Origin: UBA11403 sp963784615
Lineage (GTDB): Bacteria; Pseudomonadota; Gammaproteobacteria; Legionellales; Legionellaceae
Direction: 5' to 3'
DNA: 64,000 nt
Assembly: GCA_963784615.1 (NCBI GenBank)
Contig: CAWASG010000003.1
Span: forward strand, 62,001 to 126,000
A program made the translations under genes and the position numbers. The notes under the pieces are model-generated. The model saw only the letters and a program-made list of their open reading frames with translations, ran no database searches and had not been told where the DNA came from. This document shows, one piece after another, positions 35,460 to 44,026 of the stretch. The number at the start of each line of letters is the position of its first letter. The stretch's first letter is position 1.

Positions 35460-36107
35460 GTGTTTTTGTTGTTTCAAAAAATTGAACAAGCTCTTCATTA
35501 TCTTAATACGATATCGTTAGTACATTACTCAGTTATCATTTTCTGTCTTATTGCCGTGTTAATTACTGTATACGATTATCGCTCAAGTGTAGAATCGTTT
35601 TTAAAAAAACCATTTGAAATTGTTGGATTTGGTTTGGTTAGTTGGATTGCGTATGAATTAATACATGCATTATCAGCATTAGAAGTGCTAACCTTGTTTG
35701 TAATAAATCCAACAGAATTACCACATACTGTGACTCTGCTAGCAATAACCTTATCCGTGCCAGTGTGGATTTTGTTCTTTGCGTTGTATGTCAAGTTAAC
35801 TCACGTAAACCTCATCATAAAACACAAGAAAGTTAATTGGATGCATTACATTGGACTGAGTGTTATTTTTATTTCTTGTTTTGCTATAGCCTATAATATA
35901 TTTCATAAATTAACGGGTTCGCAGGAACAAATTAAGCGATTAGCCACTTATGTAGACTATGCTGCTACAAAATATCTTGAGTCTCCATGTGCTAAAAAAT
36001 ATAAATTTGATGGCTATCATATTCTTGATACAAATACTTTGTCGGTATATCTTTATAACAAAGAAAAAAGGATAACCGAATTTCGAATAATAAGATGTGA
36101 TGTTTAA
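35460..36107 (+). CDS. Island-borne membrane protein of unknown function
   Basis: About 215 residues if started at GTG 35460 (TTG 35466 is an alternative). The open frame extends back through the tRNA genes, but that part is not coding. Four hydrophobic segments are visible (YSVIIFCLIAVLITVY, IVGFGLVSWIAYELIHAL, LLAITLSVPVWILFFALYV, YIGLSVIFISCFAIAY), followed by a ~65-residue soluble tail. No family recognised. First gene of island 1; it lacks a clear ribosome-binding site. Confidence 0.5.
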   Translation: MFLLFQKIEQALHYLNTISLVHYSVIIFCLIAVLITVYDYRSSVESFLKKPFEIVGFGLVSWIAYELIHALSALEVLTLFVINPTELPHTVTLLAITLSVPVWILFFALYVKLTHVNLIIKHKKVNWMHYIGLSVIFISCFAIAYNIFHKLTGSQEQIKRLATYVDYAATKYLESPCAKKYKFDGYHILDTNTLSVYLYNKEKRITEFRIIRCDV

Positions 36108-36184
36108 TAACAGGCGCTGCCCTGTCTAAAACTGCATAATCAAGATTCGATCAGACGGCATTCTGCATGTCTATTTTTTTCATG

Positions 36185-37198
36185 CTAAATTTCAAAATTT
36201 ATTTTATTGAGATTTAATTCCAAGTTTTTTAATGCAACTACAATTTCATCAAATGATGGTGGATCTTGATAAAACATGCCAGCATTAATCATCTGATAGT
36301 AATCGGATGATAAATTTTTCAGGCTATCATGTGCAGGAATTAATTTAAATTTCGCATTGAGACAATCATCATAGCAGGCATAGCTTGCATTAAAAAATGC
36401 CTTTTTGTATTCAATAACGCTTTTAAATATATCACTACGTGATAATGCCGCAGCGCAAACCCATGAATTATTTAGCATGTATAAATCATACCAATGCCTT
36501 GACAGACGGTCGGGTGATTTGATAAATCGATCTCGGTTACACTCAACGTGAATTAAGGTTACCTTCTCCCAAAAGGTTCTCAATGGAGCTAATGTGTTAA
36601 TGGTTGGTTTTGGTAAAACAATGTCAGTGCCATTCATCACTTTTTCTAAATAGGGAGCAATCGGATGTTTTTCACACGGCTCTGTGCTGTTTCTAATCCC
36701 AAATTCAATCAAAACATGGTCTCGTATATAGCCTGCCGTGGTATTAGCCACGATAGGATAATAAAAATGCAATTGTTCACCGTCTTCGCTGAGTTGTATT
36801 TCAAAGGTATCATCAGGGAGATCTTTGGTAATCTGCTCTTGCAGATGAGGCAGAACAATTCCTGAAACATAGGTTTTTAATTCTTTTTTGAGGTGTTCGC
36901 TAATTTTTTTTAATTGAGATCGACTTATATGTTCTAATTCCAAGGTTGGGTTAAATAAACGATAATCAATCGTAATATCACAATCTTCAGAAAAACGGTG
37001 GATTAAATTAAACACTTTAGAAAGGGAAGTGCCGCCCTTAAATGCCATTTGTATTGGCAATGAAAATATTTTTTCAAGAAGCCAGCACATCCATAAATCC
37101 TTCTCAAGGATGAGCTCTGAAAGATCGAGTTGATTGGCTGCTTGGGTCAATAGTGTTAATTTTTCTTCAACTGACAAATGGAAGAACGATTTAGTCAT
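36185..37198 (-). CDS. AbiEii/AbiGii-type nucleotidyltransferase toxin
   Basis: 337 residues. Residues about 55-80 contain the nucleotidyltransferase core: AFKGGTSLSKVFNLIHRFSEDCDITID, with the GG(T)S motif and the D-x-D metal ligands (quoted in two overlapping motifs GGTSLSK and SEDCDITID). The Pol beta-like fold and the paired antitoxin identify a type IV toxin-antitoxin or abortive-infection system; AbiEii-family toxins modify tRNA acceptor ends. The start overlaps the antitoxin stop by 8 bp. Confidence 0.88.
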   Translation of the reverse strand: MTKSFFHLSVEEKLTLLTQAANQLDLSELILEKDLWMCWLLEKIFSLPIQMAFKGGTSLSKVFNLIHRFSEDCDITIDYRLFNPTLELEHISRSQLKKISEHLKKELKTYVSGIVLPHLQEQITKDLPDDTFEIQLSEDGEQLHFYYPIVANTTAGYIRDHVLIEFGIRNSTEPCEKHPIAPYLEKVMNGTDIVLPKPTINTLAPLRTFWEKVTLIHVECNRDRFIKSPDRLSRHWYDLYMLNNSWVCAAALSRSDIFKSVIEYKKAFFNASYACYDDCLNAKFKLIPAHDSLKNLSSDYYQMINAGMFYQDPPSFDEIVVALKNLELNLNKINFEI

Positions 37199-37799
37199 GA
37201 TGATGCTCTTGTTGGACTCGGTAAAAAAGATCGGCCATCCACGCGGGCATGTGCTCGACCATATTTGTTGTTTGTTGAAACTCCGCAGGCGGCACGCGTT
37301 CCTTAATCATATTGATGGTTTTAGTTGTTACGTTTTCTTTTCCTAGATAGTTCAGTGCAGAAATAATTAATCCGCAGGTTGTTCCAGGAGCAATTAATTT
37401 GCTTGGGTTAACGTGCTGGAGTTTAATCGAGCGATTAGCAATTTTCAACGTGCGGCTATTGCCACTTGTATAAAATACAGTGCGCATGGGCACTTGGGTA
37501 GTGAGTTGTAATTGTCTCGCCGCCTCTGAACCATGTACGGCAATAGTTTCACCCGTTGATTCCGCGATAACTCGGGCAACATCTGAAGCTAAAGGCGATT
37601 GTTCACCTAGGGGTGATATAAATTTTGGTTTAAGAAAAACACCGCGAGAAACACGTTTAATTTCTCCAGATTTAACCTGGCGATTAAGTACTTGGCGAAT
37701 ATTGTCAGTTGAGGCAAGAGGGCGCAACGCGCTCGTTGTAAAGGGCTTACCTTCAGGGATGCTTGCGATATATTCTTTAATTCTTGCAGAAGCGGTCAT
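37191..37799 (-). CDS. AbiEi-type antitoxin (DUF6088-like)
   Basis: 202 residues. The N-terminal winged helix (FTTSALRPLASTDNIRQVLN and GEIKRVSRGVFLKPKF) is the DNA-binding part of AbiEi-like antitoxins, which repress their own promoter. The middle IAVHGSEAARQLQLTTQVP and the LIAPGTTCGLIISALNYLG stretch are family-like. It precedes and overlaps the toxin gene, the standard order. Located in island 1. Confidence 0.85.
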   Translation of the reverse strand: MTASARIKEYIASIPEGKPFTTSALRPLASTDNIRQVLNRQVKSGEIKRVSRGVFLKPKFISPLGEQSPLASDVARVIAESTGETIAVHGSEAARQLQLTTQVPMRTVFYTSGNSRTLKIANRSIKLQHVNPSKLIAPGTTCGLIISALNYLGKENVTTKTINMIKERVPPAEFQQTTNMVEHMPAWMADLFYRVQQEHHHD

Positions 37800-37961
37800 A
37801 AATTACTCCCCATTTGTCACAAATTATAGCATATATCGTGACAAAATGCAGGGTTTGTTATGAATTTAATATTGCTACTTAGTAAGATAAGGATTTGAGA
37901 GGCGGGTTGTAGCGATATGAAACAGCTAGGCATTCCCTGTATTTTCAAGACGTTCTACCGG

Positions 37962-38114
37962 TTACGCACAGAATTACCCACAGATTTTGTGGATAATTAA
38001 TTATTAATACCTACGCAAATAATTAAATTAAAGTCATAACTATCAATTAGATACGATTTTATTCGAAGATCTATAACCGAATTGGTGTAAATCCACACAG
38101 TTAAATTATCCACA
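37962..38114. other. AT-rich DnaA-box cluster
   Basis: Perfect DnaA boxes TTATCCACA at 38106-38114 (plus strand) and 37988-37996 (minus), with near matches TTACCCACA at 37974 and TTACGCACA at 37962. The DNA between them is very AT-rich (runs of TTAATTATTAAT). This fits a replication origin or DnaA-regulated site of the integrated element; no rep gene is present. Confidence 0.45.
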
Positions 38115-38401
38115 ATTGAAAATTTAATTATAAAGACTAAAACTAAGTCACTATATGGAATTAGTTATGCCCCTAAATACTGTCAACGGTGTTGACAGAA
38201 ATAGGTATGGTTTAAATCCGTATTCATCGTTAATCATCGATCAATTTTGTTGCCAAACCGTCTTACTACTGAAAAAAACCGTGTAGCAAATTTGTAACAA
38301 ACTCACTCCGCAACCACGCTACTACAGGCAGTTTCAGGCAGTAATTGATGCAATCGTTACATCGCAAGTCACTGATTTAACTACGGTTTGAATTCACTTG
38401 A

Positions 38402-38452
38402 TCTGGCTACGAACCAGGGGGTCGGAGGTTCGAATCCTTCCGGGCGCGCCAT
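38402..38452 (+). repeat. att direct repeat: 3' part of tRNA-Arg, copy 2
   Basis: 51 bp identical to the tRNA-Arg 3' half including CCA and the following TTT. It is the right end of island 1 and the left end of island 2. It lacks the 5' half and cannot make a tRNA. Confidence 0.93.
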
Positions 38453-38491
38453 TTAAATCAGTAAGTTATCTCGTATTTGTGACGGCGCATT

Positions 38492-38713
38492 CTAGCTCCA
38501 AGTGCGACAATCATTTTTATACTGCTGTATATACAGTTCATTCGGCGTTTTAAAGCCTAAACACTTCCGTGGACAACGGTTCATTTTCTCAGCCAGTAAA
38601 TCAAGCTCTTTCTGTGTTACATGTTCAATTATAGCTGTTTTCGGTAAGTATCTTCTTAATCGACCATTCATATTTTCATTACTGCCTTTCTGCCAAGGTG
38701 AATGTGCCTCACA
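38492..38713 (-). pseudogene. IS30-family transposase, C-terminal remnant
   Basis: The minus-strand frame ending at the TAG at 38492 encodes CEAHSPWQKGSNENMNGRLR followed by RYLPKTAIIEHVTQ and MNRCPRKCLGFKTP, the typical IS30 C-terminus with the catalytic-glutamate region. The frame upstream hits a stop immediately, so only about 73 residues remain. Confidence 0.85.
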
Positions 38714-39051
38714 GTAGTGTAGACGGGGCTAAGAACCCGCTGATAAATGGCGCAGGCAGATAGTACCCCTAAAAAATTCCATCTCATCTGATAGACACCA
38801 CACAGCAGAACGCAGCAAGAACAATTTGATAAAATAATCTAAAATTAAGGGACTAATGAAACCCGTTTGATACCGTTAGTGTAATGTCTCGAAAAATATA
38901 GCTCTTAACCGAAGTATTTATCTCGCACTATCTTGATCACAAGCCTTGTGATTACGATCAAAAACAATGAGATGAAAAATTAATTATGATTAGTGACTGA
39001 TCAACATGTATTATTGAGTCTCTTACCAAACAATAAAACAAGAGATCAGTC
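38714..39051. other. Gene-free stretch holding a transposon left end
   Basis: No gene. It begins TGTAGACGGGGC directly after the IS30 remnant, which may be the outer end of an IS21-like element. It contains the left end of the Tn7-like transposon at 38880, an inner ATCTCG repeat, and an inverted pair GACTGATC/GATCAGTC flanking the leader of the first transposon gene. Confidence 0.5.
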
Positions 39052-39702
39052 ATGGCGCATATTTTCGCAGATATTTTATCATTAGTACACTATATTCATA
39101 TCCAAAGGCATGAGCCTGAGAAGTTAGGCTTAAAAAATTGCCTGTGTTGCGGTAAATCAAACCCTTGGCGACATGGTGGTTATTCTCGTGAAGCGGATCG
39201 CATTAATCCTTCAAGTACCTCACTAAATCCAGTGTTTATTCAGCGATACTATTGCCCCTGTTGCGACAAAACATGTTCAGTCCTTCCGGAATGCATTCCA
39301 CCGCGTAGATGGTATTTGTGGGATATGCAGCAGATCATTTTTGTATTGTACCTTTCTGGTATGAGCGCTTACGCTATATCAAAAACAATGCCGCCTTCAC
39401 GCCAGACCATAAAGCGTTGGCTGATGCGCTTTGTAGAGCAATTTCGACTTCATAAAGATGCGTTGTGTACTCATTTTTATGCACTGGGTAGAGCCATAAA
39501 TATGGCTGACTTTTGGCAAGCAACGCTCCAGAAGATGCGTTTGAGTGAAGCGATGCGCCTTTGCCATGTAGCCGGAGTTGTTATCCCATGAACATATAAT
39601 CGGTTCAAGCATGAGTTGTGCAATGCTTATGCAAATATGAACCCCACACAGTTTGGTCGTTTCGGTGCCATGATTTTACTGATTAACTTCACTCCCCATT
39701 AA
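39052..39702 (+). pseudogene. Zinc-ribbon/HTH transposition protein interrupted by one UGA
   Basis: The frame reads 179 codons to TGA 39589-39591, then stays open another 36 codons to TAA 39700 with protein-like sequence (TYNRFKHELCNAYANMNPTQ, then FGRFGAMILLINFTP). Cys30, 32, 33 and Cys68, 70, 71, 75 form a zinc ribbon, and AYAISKTMPPSRQTIKRWL is a helix-turn-helix. It resembles DNA-binding accessory proteins of multi-gene transposons. A TGG-to-TGA change would explain the stop (VVIP-stop-TYN); read-through is the alternative. First gene of the transposon, 14 bp before the transposase. Confidence 0.7.
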
Positions 39703-39716
39703 TAGCGGAGAGAAAA

Positions 39717-41069
39717 ATGAGTAAACCTTTACACCCGATGGCTTTGTTTCGCCTGATGGTTCTTGGTCCACTAGCGAGCCGCGCTGAACTAAAGCGCGGT
39801 GAGGTTAAAAGTATTATCCGAAGTTTGGCTGCCGATCGTTATACTATTCCTGAGTCAAGACGAACGCATATCAGTGAAGAAACAATTGCGCGCTGGTACT
39901 ACGATTGGAAGCGAGGGGGTATCGAAGCACTGAATCCTAAACCGCGCATAGACAAAGGAAGTACACAAATTTCAGAAACCGTGCAAAGCAGAATTGTGAT
40001 CCTTAAAAAGGATAAGCCTTCACGCTCAATTAACACTATTATTGGCATGATTGAGCGCGAAGGATTGGTTGCTAAAGACACATTGGCTCGGGCTTCCGTT
40101 CATCGCTTTTTACAACAACAGCACCTGTCAAAACGCATTATACCCAATCAAGACACTATTGAGCGCCGGTCATTCGTGGCTGCCCATGCAGGAGATATTT
40201 GGCAAGGAGATGTACTTCATGGCCCACGGATACAAACGCCATCAGGCATGCGGAAAACGTACTTGGTTTCATTGATTGACGATTCCTCACGTCTTATTAC
40301 ACATAGTGCGTTTTGTCTTGGAGAAACAGCCCTCGATATAGAGGGCGTGCTCAAATCAGCTGTATTGAAACGAGGCGTACCGTATAAATTGATTATTGAT
40401 AATGGCCCTGCATACCGATCCGAGTCATTACAAACTATTTGTGCACACTTAGAGATACGGCTTGTCTATTGTCGCGCCCGAGAACCCGAGGGCAAAGGTA
40501 AGCTCGAACGTTTTCATCGCACATTTAGAGAACAATTTATCGATGAGCTTGATATCGATAAAATTCGTGATTTGGGTGATCTTAATGCTCGCCTTTGGGC
40601 CTGGATTGAGCATGTTTATCATATTCGTTTGCATGGTGGGTTAGATAAGAAAACACCGCTTGATAGTTGGAGAGACGACCTGCTTCACGTGCGCCCTCTA
40701 ACGCCTTATTTCGCCAATAAAATCGATGATATTTTTTACCATCGTGCTGAGCGAGTTGTTCGCAAAGATGGAACGATCAGTTGGGATGGCAAGATGTTTG
40801 AGGTACATCACAACCTTGTCGGTGAGAAAGTGACGTTGGTGTTTAATCCGCACACAAATATTGCTGTTCGGGTTGAAACAGCCTTCGGTGACAACTTGGG
40901 AGCCGCTGTTTTATTAGATTTAGACGCCAATCTTAATCGTAAACGCCAACGACCACATGCAGCACCTTCGCCTGAAGGAATCCAGCGTGAGCACAATGTC
41001 GAATTGGTTTTTGAAGACTATGTCGAGTCCATTGGCACCTTTGCACAAACAACCGGTGAGGACAATTAA
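39717..41069 (+). CDS. DDE transposase of the TniA/TnsB/Mu type
   Basis: 450 residues. An N-terminal helix-turn-helix (EETIARWYYDWKRGGIEAL) is followed by a retroviral-integrase-like core with the acidic residues in DIWQGDVLHGP, LIIDNGPAYRS and GKGKLERFHRTF (D, D, E). A Mu-type beta-barrel domain comes next (DGKMFEVHHNLVGEKVTLVF). It cuts and joins the transposon ends. The stop abuts the ATPase start (ATTAA-ATG), so the two are coupled. All catalytic residues look present. Confidence 0.88.
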   Translation: MSKPLHPMALFRLMVLGPLASRAELKRGEVKSIIRSLAADRYTIPESRRTHISEETIARWYYDWKRGGIEALNPKPRIDKGSTQISETVQSRIVILKKDKPSRSINTIIGMIEREGLVAKDTLARASVHRFLQQQHLSKRIIPNQDTIERRSFVAAHAGDIWQGDVLHGPRIQTPSGMRKTYLVSLIDDSSRLITHSAFCLGETALDIEGVLKSAVLKRGVPYKLIIDNGPAYRSESLQTICAHLEIRLVYCRAREPEGKGKLERFHRTFREQFIDELDIDKIRDLGDLNARLWAWIEHVYHIRLHGGLDKKTPLDSWRDDLLHVRPLTPYFANKIDDIFYHRAERVVRKDGTISWDGKMFEVHHNLVGEKVTLVFNPHTNIAVRVETAFGDNLGAAVLLDLDANLNRKRQRPHAAPSPEGIQREHNVELVFEDYVESIGTFAQTTGEDN

Positions 41070-41870
41070 ATGTACCAATCATTTTTTGGTTTAACCCAAG
41101 CCCCCTTAGGAAAAAAAAGTATCCAATTATGGGATAACGCCCAGCTTGCAGGCCTTGCTCAACAGTTTAATTGGCTTCTTCAATCACCTGGCGTTGGATT
41201 ACTCACAGCAGAGCCTGGACTTGGGAAAACGGCTGCACTTCGACAACTAACCAGCACTTTAAACCCACATCAATACAGCGTTTTCTACATCGCCGAGACA
41301 GATTTTGGTCGACTGGATTTTTATCGTCAAATGGCGCTGATACTTGGACTTGCTTCTTCTTATCGTCGTGCTCAGTTATGGCGTGATATTAAGGAGTACA
41401 TCATTCACTTGGCTACTCAAAAGAACATTATGCCAGTATTCATTATTGATGAAGCACAAAATCTTCCATCTGAATTTTTTCGTGATTTCCCAGCTTTCCT
41501 CAATTTTGTCTTTGATTCCAAAGACTACATGACCGTTTGGTTGGTAGGCCACCCGGAGCTCGCTCGCGAGATAGGGAAACCCGCTAATGCTGCATTAGAA
41601 TCTCGGATCCAAGCACGTTGTGAACTGAAGCCAATTCTTGAGCGCGATGCATTTAAGCAGCTTATTGAACATGGTTTTTCTCAGGCTGGATGTACGCATC
41701 AGTTGTTGTCCGACTCAGCTCTTGAGCTGCTCCGAATGTCCTCAAAAGGTAATCCAAGACAAGCACATAAACTCATTGTTACATCACTGCGATTGGCTAC
41801 TGATAAAAAAATCAATCATCTACCAGATGATATCATCAAGGAGGCCATCGCTCTGTTGAAACAAATTTAA
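41070..41870 (+). CDS. AAA ATPase of the TniB/TnsC/ExeA type
   Basis: 266 residues. Walker A is AEPGLGKTAALRQ, Walker B VFIIDEAQNLP, and the sensor region VWLVGHPELAREI is followed by an arginine-containing LESRIQARCELKP. The N-terminus MYQSFFGLTQAPLG is the usual start of ExeA-like transposition ATPases. It would select target DNA and activate the adjacent transposase. Last gene of the element, followed by a strong hairpin. Confidence 0.88.
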   Translation: MYQSFFGLTQAPLGKKSIQLWDNAQLAGLAQQFNWLLQSPGVGLLTAEPGLGKTAALRQLTSTLNPHQYSVFYIAETDFGRLDFYRQMALILGLASSYRRAQLWRDIKEYIIHLATQKNIMPVFIIDEAQNLPSEFFRDFPAFLNFVFDSKDYMTVWLVGHPELAREIGKPANAALESRIQARCELKPILERDAFKQLIEHGFSQAGCTHQLLSDSALELLRMSSKGNPRQAHKLIVTSLRLATDKKINHLPDDIIKEAIALLKQI

Positions 41871-41875
41871 AAATA

Positions 41876-41909
41876 AAAGCTCCCCAAGGTGCTTGCCTTG
41901 GGGAGCTTT
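41876..41909 (+). terminator. Rho-independent-type hairpin after the transposon operon
   Basis: AAAGCTCCCCAAGG and CCTTGGGGAGCTTT pair perfectly around TGCTTG, followed by a short T-containing stretch. It lies 6 bp after the ATPase stop and inside the transposon. Confidence 0.8.
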
Positions 41910-42069
41910 GTCTCAGGTTAATTAAATAGGGACGAGATATGTAAATTAGAGTGAGACGTTACAGTTAGCGATTTGACCGTCCCTGCGATACCAAACGACA
42001 CCCAGTCCCTTGATATAAAGCATATCATGTGATCGCATAAATACCAGGTTTCATTAGCAAAGGATTGCT

Positions 42070-42513
42070 ATGGAACTGACACCACGACTATTTCTATGCG
42101 CGCTCTGTTATGAACAAGTCATTATCTGCACCCACTGCGATCGAGGAAATATTTACTGCAGTATTTCCTGCTCATCCACAGCAAGAAAAAAATCGTTATG
42201 TGAAGCCGGAAGTCGGTATCAGCAAAGTCACAATGGCCGGTTAAATCATGCATCACGTCAGCGTCATTATATGCAACGTTTACGTAAGTTTAAAAATAAA
42301 ATGACGCATCATGGTTCCATCGAAAGCACCTCGGATGGTTTACTACCTCTGGTTAAAAACAAGGCAAAGAAGACTTGTAAGAGGCAGGTAAGTGGTCCGA
42401 TAATCTGTTGTTTATGCTCCACCATCGTCTCTCCTTTGCTTCGTTCCAGGTTTTTACGTTATGGAATGTCTAAAAACGCACATTCTTTACCGCCTTGTTC
42501 GCGACCACCTTGA
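42070..42513 (+). CDS. Cysteine-rich accessory protein of an IS21-like element
   Basis: 147 residues beginning MELTPRLFLCALCYEQVIIC. A zinc-binding pattern CALC...CTHCDRG...YCSISC at residues about 10-35 precedes a basic SRQRHYMQRLRKFKNK helix. Short proteins of this type are regularly found just upstream of IS21-like istA genes, and here a truncated istA follows at 42540. Their role is unknown; they may bind DNA. The C-terminal ~40 residues look atypical, so the reading frame may be damaged near its end. Confidence 0.6.
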   Translation: MELTPRLFLCALCYEQVIICTHCDRGNIYCSISCSSTARKKSLCEAGSRYQQSHNGRLNHASRQRHYMQRLRKFKNKMTHHGSIESTSDGLLPLVKNKAKKTCKRQVSGPIICCLCSTIVSPLLRSRFLRYGMSKNAHSLPPCSRPP

Positions 42514-42539
42514 TGACTACCCTAATGAGGAGCAGAACA

Positions 42540-42848
42540 ATGAGCATTTCAGATGAGTTAGAAGCCAATATATTGCGCTATTATCACGTTGAAAAATGGC
42601 GTGTAGGGACGATTTCGTCTCAGTTGGGTGTGCACCTCAGCACGATAAAGCGTGTCCTGTCAGCGGCAGGCATTCCCAAAAAGAAAATCCTTGTGCAATC
42701 GTCTATGATGGATCCGTATTTATCATTTGTATTGGATACGTTACAGAGGCATCCAACGTTAACAGCAAGTCGACTGTTCTCCATGGTTCAAGAGCGAGGT
42801 TATCCCGGCGGGCTGGATCATTTTCGCCATCCCCTCTGTGCCAGCTGA
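42540..42848 (+). pseudogene. Truncated IS21-family transposase (IstA N-terminus)
   Basis: 102 codons from ATG 42540, 7 nt behind AGGAG. The helix-turn-helix WRVGTISSQLGVHLSTIKRV and the following MDPYLSFVLDTLQRHPTLTA are IstA-like. Homology stops at GYPGGLDHFRH and the catalytic domain and istB are missing. The rest was lost before the next gene fragment. Confidence 0.8.
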
Positions 42849-42943
42849 AATGAGACAAAAATAAGGTGAAACCACTTCTTGTGTCATGGTGCATGTTCTG
42901 GAGCTTTAGGCCGACAACCTTCGCTGGTAGTCTGATACCGCAT

Positions 42944-43574
42944 TTACGGACGAGTTTGGGCAATACCCTTGTTTTGATTCATATTAGGATTCTTTGTGTT
43001 ACTAGATAATTTCTCCAATTGCTCGGTTGTCAACACAATAAAAAAACCTTTTTCTGAATTACCTTGAATGCTCTTAGGAGCGGGGCTTCCATCCTTATTT
43101 TTTTGTGTTACAGATTTAATCTCCATTTTATTGAGTGCCGCCAAGGCCTCATTTGCCTCAGCACGATTACTAAACTCAAGTTTTCCGTGATAAACGACAA
43201 AATCAGTTCCATTCTTCTGTTTTTTCTCCTCAACTTCTCCGAATTTAGGAGATTTTATAAGTGGGTTTGTTGATGACTTTAATGCCTCAAGTGCATTCTT
43301 GATAGCACCTTCTCGTGCATAGTAACTTCTAAATGACTCCATTTGTAGGTGGGAAAGGGGTTGACTAGAATTAGGTGGCGCATTTGACTTTGTGCCATTA
43401 TTTGCCCCGCTTTGCTTGAAAGCTTGAAAGTCGGTGTCCAAGTTTTTCAACTTAAAAAGATCCTCTGCTGTAATCATAATAATTGACGTTTTTTTCACAA
43501 CGGTAGTCATCGTAGGATATTGTTGGTGATGCGATTGACCTTCAGCTAGCACTGAAACAGTTGCTTGTTCTTCC
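42944..43574 (-). pseudogene. C-terminal fragment of a hypothetical protein split by IS66
   Basis: This fragment and the one at 46209-46583 are two parts of one gene. Joined at the 161-bp shared segment, they give a 272-residue frame (819 bp, divisible by three). This part covers the region from VSVLAEGQSHHQQYP to the end, with a Pro/Ser-rich linker and a lysine-rich C-terminus (KSVTQKNKDGSPAPKS). No family recognised. The gene is inactivated unless the fragment is started internally. Confidence 0.75.
43414..43574. repeat. 161-bp direct duplication, left copy (flanks IS66 copy 1)
   Basis: Identical over all 161 bp to 46235-46395. It ends exactly at the IS66 left terminus. Confidence 0.95.
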
Positions 43575-43654
43575 GTGACCTTTCGGCAAGCCTGTGTGAC
43601 ATACCTAGAATGATTTTGTAGAGTAGGCTCTTCTTAACAGAGGAGTTTTACTCG

Positions 43655-44026
43655 ATGGATAGCATCACATTAGAATCAGTAGAGGCGGCATTTTGTGACT
43701 GGCGTGCTCAGCGCAATAGTCGCACGGATCCGATCCCCGAATCTCTCTGGGCCATGGCGTTGAAACTTTACCCTGCACACAAACACTCTAAAATTTGTCA
43801 TCGACTTCGACTGAGTGCCGGTCAGTTTAAGCCTCGCTTGGAAAGCCGAGTACAATCTCCTGCTGATAAAGGTTTTGTTTTGGCATCCAGAGATGAGGTT
43901 AAAACCAATCTCCTGAAGAGTTCCGAGGTTCGATTAACCATACAAGGCAAGGATCGAGCGATGACGCTTTGTGTTAGCGTACATGAGCTTCCTCTGATAT
44001 TGCCTCATATTGGCGCGTTGTTATGA
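43655..44026 (+). CDS. tnpA: IS66 accessory protein TnpA (copy 1)
   Basis: 123 residues, identical in both IS66 copies. It begins MDSITLESVEAAFCDWRAQR and has the predicted N-terminal DNA-binding helices of TnpA-like proteins. Its stop overlaps the tnpB start by 4 bp (ATGA). Needed for IS66 transposition by an unclear mechanism. Confidence 0.8.
   Translation: MDSITLESVEAAFCDWRAQRNSRTDPIPESLWAMALKLYPAHKHSKICHRLRLSAGQFKPRLESRVQSPADKGFVLASRDEVKTNLLKSSEVRLTIQGKDRAMTLCVSVHELPLILPHIGALL

Larger units (their letters stand above)
38880..41963 (+). mobile_element. Compact Tn7/Tn5053-like transposon with 5-bp target duplication
   Basis: 3,084 bp. The ends are TGTAATGTCTC (38880-38890) and GAGACGTTACA (41953-41963), inverted repeats with one mismatch and the TGT...ACA termini typical of the Tn7/Mu-like group. 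GTTAG directly flanks both ends (38875-38879, 41964-41968), a 5-bp target duplication. Inner ATCTCG copies near both ends could be transposase-binding sites. Three genes lie inside, all plus strand: a zinc-ribbon protein with an internal stop, a DDE transposase and an AAA ATPase. No cargo, resolvase or recognisable TniQ is present. Confidence 0.85.

Noticed and set aside
37962..38114. Chromosomal oriC
   Set aside because: No dnaA, mnmG, rpmH or other origin neighbours, and the site lies between att repeats, so an element-borne origin or chance is more likely.
42703..42963. Minus-strand frame overlapping the istA remnant
   Set aside because: It crosses the antisense of istA and unrelated flank sequence and matches no family I know.
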